Assembly (NCBI GenBank): GCA_013423385.1 | Contig: BLZA01000058.1 | Coordinates: 62,001 to 126,000, forward strand | Direction of reading: 5' to 3' | Length of the DNA stretch: 64,000 nt | DNA from: Naganishia liquefaciens | Taxonomy: Eukaryota > Basidiomycota > Tremellomycetes > Filobasidiales > Filobasidiaceae | Notes under the pieces: generated by a model | The model's input: the letters and a program-made list of their open reading frames with translations, nothing else | What the model was told of the DNA's origin: nothing | Database searches by the model: none | Translations under genes and position numbers: made by a program | Shown: positions 16,433 to 27,601 of the stretch, in pieces | Numbering within the stretch: the stretch's first letter is position 1 | Layout: each line of letters starts with the position of its first letter

Positions 16433-19400
16433 AGTCTTTGCAGGTCAGAATCTTGGTACAAACCGGACGGGGATCCGGTTCGCAGACGCATGCCCCATTT
16501 GTGCAAGTACCGTCTGGTGGCGAAATCCTCCATCCCTCCTCCAACCGCTGCATCCTGCCATAGATCCAAAGATTGACAGCTCACAGACGGGAGCAGCTGT
16601 ATCATGGTTGTGATAGCTTTATGCGAGGCGCGCATCGATCACCAGAGCGAGACATCCTCGCTATTCTCGGCCGAACGTTTCAACTGCCGCTCGCGCCTCG
16701 TTTCCGCGAACACGGTATTCTCTCGCCTCTTCGCCTTGGGGCACTTAGCCCGCCTGTTCAGCTCAGATGTACTATCCTCACACCTATCACGCGCTTTGCG
16801 ATCCAATTCGCCCTTCTCTTTCGCTGCGGGACAGTCTATTCGCAGGTCTCGGCCAATACGATACTCGGCTGTGCGAGCGGACCTCCTATTCTCGGCAGGG
16901 CTGACGAGTGAACCAGCTTTCCCGCCATTTCGTACGATGTGTACCTTTGGTACAGTCCAACTGCGCCTGGCCACACATTTTGCCTTTCGGTCCATTCGCT
17001 CATGAAAGTCTCCTATCTTCATTGTGGAAGGACAGCGAAAGACAGACTCACCCGCTCAACCCCCCATGCGGCTTTCTTTAGCAGCCTCGTTGCATCTGCC
17101 TGCCTACCCTTCAATATATCAGCCCCCTCCTTCTGATCCCCCTTGATTGTCGGCAGGCGGGAATAACACTCACGTAGCGCCGGTGATGGCTCGTAGTGAT
17201 GCGATTGCCGATGATTGGGTGCTGGCTGAAGGGGTTTTTGATTTCTGGAAGGATAATATGAGCACATACGTCTGAAGAAAGGGTGTTATAGCGTACGAGC
17301 ATGGTGGATCTGTGTACGGGAGATGTGTAGTGGTCCGGTGGTTGAGAATGGCCTTGATGAGCAATGTGAATACGAATCTGGAGGGGTGACGCGGGGTGCG
17401 CCCGAGCGGGTCATCAAGCAACACTACGGCGGCCGGCGGGAGGCGACGCGACGGGGACGTGAAGATGCCATCGTCCGGTCACTTCAGCGTCACATTCCCC
17501 GCCAGACGCCTGTCTCGCCATCGGCAAGGGCCTTGCTCTGACCTCGGGTATATAGGAAAGAATTTCCGGAGCGATTAATCAGACAGGGTCAGTCCTAGCT
17601 GTACATGATTGATTGAGAGCCTACAACGAGGTCTCGCAAAGTCGCCTTGCACCTCATGGCACCTTGGGTCGCGTCAGAGATGGAACGCAGATTGTAACGA
17701 ATGAGCGGATAACCTCAGAGGTCGGGGAGAATATCTATCAAGAGCCCGATGGCTGACAACAATTCTAGGGGTAAAGATCGTGATCTCGTCTGGGATGCAA
17801 GGATTGAGCGCCCTTTGGGCCTGATGCAAGTCTGTACCGCCGACTGCGTGATCGCTTACGGGAATCCAGCTCGATGGGAGACGTCGCGAGATGATTCCGC
17901 TTGATGTAATTGAGATACGCATGCCATTGTTTCTCCCAGCACTGACAGCCCATCGGCGCCGATGCATACGGTCACAGTCTTTACAGGGGGTACACACAAC
18001 GTCTGGGACACTTCTCAAGCATCGCCCACCTGGCAGGATAGGCATCAGGTGAGGAGAGGATTGGCAACATTCCGGATATTCCTCGAGACTGAATCCAGAA
18101 GATGGAAAACAGGGCGTCCGCTAGCATGAATAAAAGCTGGAGATGCGGCTCATTGGCCATCGCATAAATCGACTCAAGAGTCAGTCAAGAGCTCATATTT
18201 AGATCTCAGTGACGATCATAAAGCGCTCTGAATGACGCGGGATGAGTCTCTGATGCAACTGTCAGCCTGAGCAGTCTCTTGGAGATCATCATCTGACAGA
18301 TTCTTCCCTGGATACGAGCCTATCTGGTATCGTTTTGCGCTGGCCCCGGAAATTGCAGGTTTCCATAATGAAGGAACGACTAGGTTGAACACCCGTGCTC
18401 AAACAAGTAAAAAAGCAAGTCACGGAGTTTGAAAAATAAAGGGAGGATTTCTACCTGAAACGACGGATTTTGACTACTGCAATACTTGGAGAAGCTGTGC
18501 TTCCAGCCCCACTTCTGGCCACTGACCCGAGTTCACCCTGATGGGGCAAGCCGCAGGAAATGAATTCTAATCCAGCGCCTCGAATATGGAAGTGTGAAGC
18601 TGTCTTACGCTGAAACACAATTTGAATACGAAAAGGCATCAAAAAATACACATGTAGTGCCAATCTTCCTTGTTGAATGCCGCTCGATTCGAAGGCGCAA
18701 GGGCATCTTCGCGTTTGACTAGCATTCCAAGCTAGGGGGCGTCTCGGCAGCTGTCTCACGTTGGCACCTATCGAGCAGTTGTGGCCGATAGCCATAGAAC
18801 ATGACTTCAGCTTCACGTGGTCTACGTCCAGAACCTGGCTCCGGAAACTAGCCCGGCCGTCAGCAACAGAGGGCCTGCAAACGCGCGGATGTTCATGCCA
18901 GACTTATACAATAGTCTTTTGCTGCCAAAGATGATCGAACATAAGCCCTTAACGAAACTTGAACGAGTTCGAGCAATTTCGGGAGGCAATCCCATCCACC
19001 ACGCCACGCGGAAGATTGATGGAATGACTTCCAGCCAGCTCGTTATATGCTGCTATTGCTATACCGTATACCGTACCAGAGCGATGCATCACGTGATGTT
19101 AATTTTCGCACCAGATCAAAATCGGCTGATGCGTGATGGCATGTTTGATGTACTTGTTTGTTTTTCAACCTCTGTCAAGCCGCCTACTCATCTGTTGACA
19201 CTCGATTGTCATTCTTTCTGTCTCTCTTCCTCTTAAGCATACCCACGGAGAAACACGTCACCGTATACCCAGTTGGATCCGACACATCATTGGCGGCCGC
19301 GAGGGTATTCAGCCATCATCCTGTATTTTTACCACGAAAAAGCCTATGGTAGTTGTCAAACTCCTTATTCGAATGAACTCTGAAGAAAAATAACAGGATA

Positions 19401-19971
19401 CTATCATCGTCTGCTTGTAGCGTCTCGTGTCCCTGAATCCAGCTCTTATCAGAAGCGAGCTCGAAATACGGCCCAACGACGATCATCGCTGCGCCGTAGT
19501 TGGCCAACAATCGACTTGGGCCGATATGATCAACAAGATCAATTAGCCCTAAGGCTATCCGTGAGACTGAACGGTGCCAACTTTAGTCGACGTTGTCTGT
19601 TGAAGATCTAGGTTGCACGAGGGTTTCCATGTATTCCAAACGGACATTCACAGTGCATGGTCACATTTGTCATCCTCATTGTAATCCTTTCAGAGATGAA
19701 AGTCCGCACAATTGATACTGGCTAGCAGGCTTGGCGAGAACGCTTTGTCTCGCGTATCGTTACAACAAAACATTTTTGAAGACCTGAAGACATCCTGGTA
19801 AATTCCCTTACCCTACAGCTGCAAACGACGTTGTGAGCGACGCACACGTCGGAAAAGACCACTTTATCCTTTCGACACCTTGCGGAAGGGAAGCGACGAC
19901 CGATCGTGGTATTGCCTACAATAGATCACTGCTAGCTGTCAGCCAAGGATCGACCCGCCTTAGGAATGCGC
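16433..19971. other. Intergenic, no secure gene; one weak spliced candidate at 16.9-17.3 kb
   Basis: About 3.5 kb between the DCN1-like gene and F-box-like gene A. On the minus strand a chain of short exons starting near 17302 (MLVRYNTLSSD...) with good GTGAGT donors, one containing DATRLLKKAAWGVER, might encode a small protein of about 85 residues. I recognise no family and the last splice is ambiguous, so I do not call it a gene. The rest, 17.4-19.9 kb, shows only short frames without domains and looks less coding than the flanks. Confidence 0.4.
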
Positions 19972-21304
19972 TCACTCGACGTCACTATCACCACCGCTCT
20001 CTTCGACCACGGGCTCGACCCAACGTTCTTGCTTTTCGGGCGGCGGCATCTTTCGCCGACTCGTATTCCCCTTGCGTATTCTCGCTACTTGCACAGTATT
20101 GCCGCCTCCCCTAACGTTGATCATGTTCTTTTCCGGGTCGTATTCGATATGTTTCCCATCGCCGAGGAAGAGTAGTGTTTTCTCGTGCACATACTGGTTG
20201 AGCCTTTGCGTGCGGTAGAACTTTTCCAAAATGTCGATTTGCGCGGTTCGGATCTCAACATAACGTGGTAGACGGAGGCGGATGGCGACGGCCCGCGGAT
20301 GGGTCGCACAAACGGCTCGGAACTGTAGGCGATCACGATAAATATTGTTAGTCTGATTGCCGAGGTGGAAAAGTTATGTCTACACATAAGAGCCTTAAGA
20401 TTTACCTGACGCAGTGCCTTTGCAATTTGTAGATTCTCCGAATCCTCGTGATCATCAGTAGGATCAAGTTCCAATGTCAAACACCCTGCAGGATCGTAAC
20501 ACAACGAGGAATATCGTATCAACAGCTGACAAAGCCGTTCCATTCCATGCGCTGGTAACCGTATTTGGGCGATCATGCTCAAGCCAAAGGGCTTGCGCCA
20601 CGGTAAGGGGATACAGTCTCCCGGCGTAGTGAGAAGGAATTCGCGGGAGAAAGCTAGTTGGATGGACGGAGGCAGGATCATTTGATGAAAGTCGGATATC
20701 AGCCGTCTGGTGTTCTCGAGCAAGCTGGATATGATGGCGAGCGATGGTGTTTTGCACAAAGTGATCTGCCAATTGACAACGTAGGGCAATTCTGTCTTTC
20801 CACCTCGACAAATGATGGCGGTCAAGCGCGGGAAGCAAATGAGAAGACCATCAAGGTATCTGTCCGTCATGTCACGCCGGAAAAGGGAAACGTCGTTAAC
20901 GACCAGGTATCTACAAGCATCAGAAGCTTAGTGCGATGATATCGTCTTGAAAGTATCGTTCAGACTCACCTAACGTGTCTCCACCTCCGAGGAACCACCT
21001 GTGCCTGTTCCTCTTTCGCGAATCTTGCCAGACACGCTGCAAAGAAACGCTTGCCCGGGCGTTTGCTGGAATCCCACACCAAGATTGGAACCCGTAGCGT
21101 CGGCTTGAACACTTCATGCACAGCCTTGCAACTGAGCGATAGGTTAAGGAGGGATCTAAAGTTGAAGGAGCCGGCGCAGAAGGCTCCTATTTCGAGAATG
21201 ATGTTGAGCGGTATAGCTGGTCGAGTCGAGCTTGCATTCGGCCGATCTTCCGTCTGGGCATCTCCCGTCGAGGATGAATGTATGAGGAGATCTGCGATCT
21301 TCAT
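19972..21304 (-). CDS. F-box-like protein A (paralogue of the gene at 25.3-26.7 kb)
   Basis: Three-exon hypothetical protein of about 400 residues. After a polar leader (MKIADLLIHSSSTGD...) it has an F-box-like segment: IPLNIILEIGAFCAGSF, then NFRSLLNLSLSCKAVHE and FKPTLRVPILVW. Exon 2 starts RYLVVNDVSLFRRDMTDRYL and is leucine-rich with LLICFPRLTAIICRGG, as in the C-terminal part of fungal F-box proteins. The final exon reads AVCATHPRAVAIRLRLPRY, then EKFYRTQRLNQYVHEKTLLF, and ends in a Lys/Arg then Glu-rich tail. Splices (GTGAGT...TAG at about 20.9-20.97 kb and GTAAAT...CAG near 20.33-20.41 kb) keep the frame. If it is a true F-box protein it would recruit an SCF substrate; that is inference from the N-terminal pattern only. 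Confidence 0.65.
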
Positions 21305-24300
21305 CAGAGGGAATGGGAGGTGACCTGATGGCGGACGGGATCAAGCAGAAGCGTAGAGAGAGAGACAACAGCGAGTAAGGTGAGATTATAAGCCATGGCA
21401 AGCTCGATCACCTTCGGATAAGCCCGCTCGATCGCTCGCGATACACCTGCGCGACTTTTGGAACTGCAACAGCCTGCAGCATCGACTTTATTCTCAAGGT
21501 TGCATGCAGCCTTGCCCGCAGCGCTCTCGACTTCCATTCTTATCGCAAATCGTTTTGTACTGCAGGAAGTTGCACAAATTCTCCTAGTCTGCCTTGGATC
21601 AGCGTCTTTGCGCCGTGGAATGGGAATCAAGCACTCCAGGGGATGCCTGTTACAAAAGGCACGATTAAGCGTGATGTACGTGCTCCGATGCGGAAATGTC
21701 ACATGTGATCCAGATATAGTGAGTCCGTCTGTAAGACACTAGCAATGACGACCGAACAGGCGCTTGTAGATACCACAAAATACGCGACGATACCAATGTC
21801 AGGACTCATCCAAGCTATGAAGTCCGTAGTTGGTTTCCGGCGTATTCACCCGCCACTTCCTTGCCGAGGATCCCTCCAGCCGTCTCGATATCTAGCGTGA
21901 CCCGGGTCTCTCAACACCGATCTTCTGTCATGATCACCGCCTTGTCTCGCTTGTGGTCCAGAAATCCCCCTGGCGGATGGAATAACGCAGCATCAAGTAT
22001 TGCAGCCATAGTCAAGAAGGCTGAGGTCGCTTGGACTGCAACTCGTTCAACTTTTGCGCCTTGGCCGAGTCTTCGAGCCATCGTGCGTCGAGATGGATAG
22101 GATAAGCCATTCCGCGTTCTTGTAGACCGCCTTTGCACGTAATCCGCACCTCGAAGCCAATACCCATGACTTTTAAGACCAATATAAACTGGATCCGCTG
22201 AACGACATCAGTACAGCCTCTATCAGCGATGAGCGTGATCCTGGCGACTGCTCAGTTTCGAGTTGCGTGCCGGAAGGAACCTCGAGTTGCCAAACAAAGC
22301 TGATTATCCGGCAGCACTGCCAATATGGCGAATCTCCGCCGCTCTCGAGAGCCCGAGCACACGCGGTCGATCTAGATCGCAGAATCTCTGAAGCGTACTT
22401 GTCGTTGTCACCTACATTTTTTATCTGAAAAGGAGTCTCGATTTCGCACGAAGCTATTCAGTCAGCCCTGCCACCACAACCGATTCGAAATATCTGCTAC
22501 CACTTCGTTCTCCTCATCTGGCAAGCGGAAGGCGTGTACGATACCGTCTACACAGATCTATCAGAAGGGAAGAATCGGACCGATAGAGACAGTTCCGGGG
22601 GGACTGGCTTGTCGATCCGAAAACCGGTAGCGACAGTTTCCAACCGAGGGAGCGGCCCTCGGAAAATAATGAACGCACTATATACCCCTAAGATCCTTCG
22701 CAAGCTAGCGATATTCCTTGGGAGCACGGCAAATTCCAACTCATCAAAGCCGAATGAATCGTTTGGAGGGAAAAAAGGTTCCGATTGCCAACAATGAAAA
22801 GGAGCCCAAGCTCAAGGGAAGGGAAGACGACATGAAAGTATGCCTTCGGATTGCTGCATATACGAATGTGAATGCAGTTCCATCTCGGACATGGATTATC
22901 GAGATATGTTGATGTTTCACGGGCGACCGTCGCTTTTCGATTGTTGGACACATTGCGGACGTGTGTAGTAGAAAGTGTCTTGCTCAAAGGATTGCGATGT
23001 TATGCAAGATCAGTCGTGATTAGTTAGTTATTATGGCTGTATGGACGTTTCGTTCAGCATTTGCCATTTTGGTCGAATCAAGCGTGGTAAATCGATTGTT
23101 ATCTGATCAATGTTGTAGATGTCTTATAGAATGTAGATGGAAGGATCGCTTCCAAAGGGGATACCTTCGTCGTGACTATTGCGATTGCTGTAGCTGTCGT
23201 TGGCGAAAACAAAGAGATCGCCGTCTTCAGCCGCAACGTCGGGCTTCGTTCAAAGTCTCACGAGTAAAATATGCGCGCGAATCGTTGAATTCCTTGTCTA
23301 CTTCTCACATCATGCGTCGCTCCGCCAAAGTCGTGGCTGGTGGACTCAGACGGATATTGGATGCCGACTTCGACCTCCAGCCATTGTCGCCGGTCTCCTC
23401 TGACCCCGATCCGGAGCTCATCTGACGGCCGCAGCGAATTTCTCCTTTCCACCACAACGTTCTCTTTTTTTATACCTTGTGGCAAAAAGGACCTCAGGGA
23501 ATGGAGGCGCTTGTAGACCTCTTACAAGGTTGGCAATGACGATCCGGCTTCTAGGACGATCACCATGAAAAGCGCCAACTCTACTGCACTTCACCTATCT
23601 CTGTTTACCGCAGTGATCAACGCATGACAGGTAAGCCTTGGCCACGTGCAACTCTAAAGCCAACTTGAATAATGGGACGAAGCGTATCTCACTCCTGCGC
23701 CCGATGCGTCGGCTTCCGTAGCCTCTCATGACGGATGACAGGCTGTTCAGGCGCAACTCGTCGGTCGCTCCTTGCTCTTAGCACCTAGATTCGCGGCCAT
23801 GGCATGTGGATTGACTTGTTTACCCCCATATTTATAAGTATCTCCCTTTGGCGTTCTCGTACGGTTGATGTTCGCTTCCTCGCGATCGGCGGTCTTTGCC
23901 ATCACTATGCTGCGCAACAGGATCCTTCGCCAGTCTACGAAAGGTATCCGGTCGACGGAGCACGAGCGATAGTGCGAGCCTTTCAATGTGCCACCAACGA
24001 TAGCAGGTACAAGAACGGGCGAAGATACTTTTACTCTGGCACGGCAAGCATCAATTCGAGGGGGGAGGGAAGAGGTTGACTCTTGCCGTACGCGCTCACG
24101 CTGGGGCGTGCTCAAAATGGACGTGTGCGTGAGTATAAAAGGAGGCCTCCGCAGCTCTGCTACACCATGACCATAGCGACCGCGCCGTACGGCGTGCGGC
24201 GGCCAAGATAATCAAGAAGGGCGGCCAGCGTTCATCACAAGCCTTCGAGACGCGCTATCACTCGCTCATCCAAAGGTACTTTCGGGAAATCAAATCGATT

Positions 24301-25329
24301 GACGCTGCAATCAATCGCACATGTATACGATCGTAGATGCCGACTTTGAAGCCATTGCACGATTCGCAACTGATTTGCTGGCTTCCGAACGTCTTTGATA
24401 GGTATTTTTGATATCGCTGTTCGATTCACAAGGCAGACGATCGACTAACGTTTGTCAATCTGTTCGCAGCGATATCGGCCAGTGATGCGATTATTTAAGA
24501 CTTGGCGTCCTTGTAAAGAATGTGGCGTTGGAGAAAAAAGAAATGGTCGCAAATGCTGTTCTGTCGTAAATTATTGTGCGCTTTTCCCCGTTGTTCGTCT
24601 CGTTTGAGTCGTTCGTGTATGACACTGTTCTAGGCATGAACTTTTAGACGTTTGTCAAGCTATTTGTCATGTCGTCGGCCAGTATGTGATTGAACAAAAT
24701 GTGGCGTAATCGTAAAGAACGTGGCGTCGGAGAAGCATTGGGAACAAAGGTCGCAGATGCTGGTTGTTCGCCAAGTGTTCCACGCATTATTCATGCTCTT
24801 CGTGTTCTTCATGTTCTTTGTGTTTGTCACTGTTTTGGCCATGGAACTTGTATGCAAAGTCCGTATCGTTGATGACTCGATATGCTGTCGTCCAGAGCTC
24901 ATTACATCAAATTCGACCTGATCCAACGGTCGACAACGAGATCAACGATGTCGTCCGGAACGTATCGTTCTTCCTCCGTATCGGTCGAAACGTCGGCGCA
25001 TTGTCACCTTCGCCTGACGTGATCGTCCGAACGTCAGTGCGAAAGACATGGGAAATAGGTCGAGTCAATCCGCTGCCCTTCGCAATGTCATTATTGGCTG
25101 CCCTTTGCAATGTCATTATCCGCTACGGTTATCCTCTAGATCGTTATGCTCCACGCCGATATCGATTAGGATTTTTGGGGCGACATCGACATTGCGTCCA
25201 CTCCAAAGATCTTCAACTTCATTCGCGGCTGCCATTGCAGATTTAATGACATCGAGTAGCTCATAATCGCCCGTTTTGGAGGAAAGTCTGATCCGGCTGC
25301 CAATTTGCCTGATACCGATAACTCTACTT
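21305..25329. other. 4-kb stretch between the two F-box-like genes, no supported gene
   Basis: Frames are short on both strands and none shows a domain. A 130-residue plus-strand frame at 23033-23425 and minus-strand frames at 21304-21702 and 21911-22138 were considered, but no splice joins or motifs support them. A diverged direct duplication with a 199-base period lies at 24449-24860. Confidence 0.45.
24449..24860. repeat. Diverged direct duplication, period about 199 bases
   Basis: Two copies begin ACGTTTGTCAA at 24449 and 24648. Shared blocks follow in the same order: TCGGCCAGT, TAAAGAA.GTGGCGT.GGAGAA, GGTCGCA.ATGCTG and CACTGTT.T.GGC.TGAAC-like ends. Identity looks moderate, with small insertions. 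No coding frame is conserved between the copies. Confidence 0.7.
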
Positions 25330-26723
25330 TCACCGCGCTGGATCTGACCCGGTAGGCATCGACCATCTAGCCGAAAGATGCATCAGCATTCGAGTACTGC
25401 TGATGTATTCGAAAAAGGAAACGTACTCGAGCGAAGATGCCTCTAGCATATCGGCTTCCGCGGGCTCGTTGATACGTCGTTTGATAATCGAGTGAACACG
25501 CCGGCCAAACATTCCGCTGATTAGGCTTTCCGTCCACATTTCCGCTCCGGGCCTGATAGTCGAGCCTTGATCCCATCTGGCGAGATGTATTTCGTTTCGG
25601 ATGGGATCGAAATCGATCGAGGTGAGTGCCCAGTACAGCAAAGGTGTTTGGATTCTGATCCTTGCGCTGAGCTTTGTTGTACTGTAGAACTCGGCCATGT
25701 TCAGCCAGTACGGTGCGACGAGAAGATTGGAATCAGTGCCGATGGGATCGATCACGGTGACGAAAGAAAGCGGGGCAGACGATTGCCGCATCCATGCCTG
25801 GAGCTGGAGGAGGCGCGAGCGTCAGGATGCCATTCTTCGTGACTTTGGGTGGGAAATGGGACTTACCCGTGCCAAGATAGCTTCAATGTCATCCAGATCG
25901 ATCCCTTCCACCACAAAGACTGACAAACCAGAGCTGGCCATGCTGGAGAAGCGAGACGCCAACTCGCAGAAATTGGGAATCTCGGAGATGAAGGCTGATT
26001 CTGCGGTTCCTCCGGCGGACCAAATGTTGCTACCAAAGTGTACGGCGACCCTGCCAAAAGAGATGTTTCCATGCTGACGTGTGGTAGTATACGAGTGGCA
26101 ACGCTGACAAGCGAGTGCATGCGAAGCATACAGGTCGAGTAACTTGTACGTCCGGTGTTGGCTGATGTCATCGGGAGTCGATGATCGAAATGCGGATGTA
26201 GTACTCTGTATAACGCTGGAGAGTAGATTGTCCTCGATGCTTCGCCGCAGGGCGACTTCCCATTTTCCCGGCCAGGCAGTATTGTGTTGGATTACGGCGA
26301 TCAGGTTCGGAAACAGCGCGTTGATGTTCCGGTTGTATTGCGTATCAGACATTATGTTTTGGAGGAGTGTGCTATCCATGCTTATGATCAACCTGTTCGC
26401 ACATCGTGAGCTGAGGATAGAATGGATGGCATGCGAAACAAGACGATTGCGTACTGTATTCGCGACCACGCACGAATCAATGGCCGGAAAGTTTCCCGCC
26501 GGGGATGGCTCGACAGGTCGTATTCTGCCAAGAACTCCCTCAACCTTCTCCCTTCCTCGGTGATTTTATCGGTCCATAGCAAGATCGGAACGTCCAGGAG
26601 CGGTTTGACGGCGTCGTGAATGCTCTTGCAGGAGAGCGCCAGATGGACGAGTGTTCGGAAGTCAAAAGCGCCTGCGCAGAATGCGGCGACCTCGATGAGG
26701 ACGTCGAGCACGAGCTCGGGCAT
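25330..26723 (-). CDS. F-box-like protein B (paralogue of the gene at 20-21.3 kb)
   Basis: Three-exon hypothetical protein of about 430 residues. It starts MPELVLDVLIEVAAFCAGAF, then DFRTLVHLALSCKSIHDAV, KPLLDVPILLW. This matches gene A in pattern: FCAG.F.FR.L..L.LSCK..H...KP.L.VPIL.W. A 44-base intron (GTACGC...CCTCAG near 26.41-26.45 kb) joins it to exon 2, which has NALFPNLIAVIQ, aligning with CFPRLTAII of gene A, and then SVFVVEGIDLDDIEAILAR. A GTAAGT...CCTCCAG intron near 25.8-25.87 kb leads to exon 3, ending at 25330 with SMPTGSDPAR. The C-terminal halves of the two paralogues have diverged strongly. Function is unknown; substrate-recognition subunit of an SCF ligase is a family-based guess. 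Confidence 0.65.
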
Positions 26724-27601
26724 GGCGAAGGAATGAAGTATGTAGCGCGGGATCGGAGTGCTGATGAACCCGTGCCAAGATGACGAGACGAAGAGAGAAC
26801 GGGGAACGTAGATGGCTGCGTAGATGACTCATACTCGTCTCGAGGTCACGCTTTGGATCCGAGACACCCCCGTCCTATTCATCTACCTTACTACCGTTCA
26901 ACTTGGCTCTATCGCTCACATTTCACCCTTCAGCTGGTCATCATGTCATGGGAGGTATCGAGGCGGCTTTGCTATAGCCTACACTCCCTTGGCGAAGATG
27001 GTCTCTAGGCATCCCTTTGGCTTTTATAGGTCAGTACGCAGCGTACGCCATGTGTCCCGAAACTAGCGCTACCTGCATAATCGTCCATCGCGGGCAGGAA
27101 CAGTCAGACCAAGCATAGATCATCTTGGACTCTTCTCTTCGACGTCGGTCTAGACGTGGCCACTTTCGCTGCAGGTGGCTTCGATCTCAAAACATACCTC
27201 CATGTCTCCCTGCCTTAAAAAGACGGTCACAAGTCTTCTACAAATGGCGCAGAACGTTTCGGGGACAATCCAACATACCTGCGAGGGCTCAGACTGTCGT
27301 GGGTAGCATTGTGAGCAGAGTCCTCACCGTGTTCGCGCTAGCTGTTTGCATCCCCCCACTCTGAGTTGACTGGCTCATCTCGCTTCCATGTGCCTTCATG
27401 ATGGGCAGTCAAATGAAGCTAGGTCGCATCGCGGAACCAAAAAGAGGAAAGCGGAGGCCCACTGCCGGGAGCGTCATAGGCAGCTGGGCAGGGCAGGGCA
27501 GGGCAGGGCGAGTCACCAGAGAAGCATTAGGCCGCTGATTGGTTCTCTTCGCCTTCCATCCGCCGTTCTTTCGCAGGAAAACGACTCGGCGACGGCGCAT
27601 C
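26724..27601. other. Intergenic between F-box-like B and the CaaX-ending gene
   Basis: Divergent upstream region of about 880 bases. It contains five GGG runs spaced by two bases at 27486-27508, described separately. I see no gene. Confidence 0.6.
27486..27508 (+). promoter_or_regulatory. Potential G-quadruplex upstream of the CaaX-ending gene
   Basis: Five GGG tracts, each separated by CA, end 93 bases before the proposed start at 27602. The spacing fits a stable intramolecular quadruplex on the coding strand. A role in transcription or in the 5' untranslated region is inference. Confidence 0.45.

Noticed and set aside
16639-17022. 127-codon minus-strand frame rich in Arg, Glu and Lys upstream of the DCN1-like gene
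   Set aside because: No domain and no splice join; the opposite strand is equally open, so it looks like composition and not a gene.
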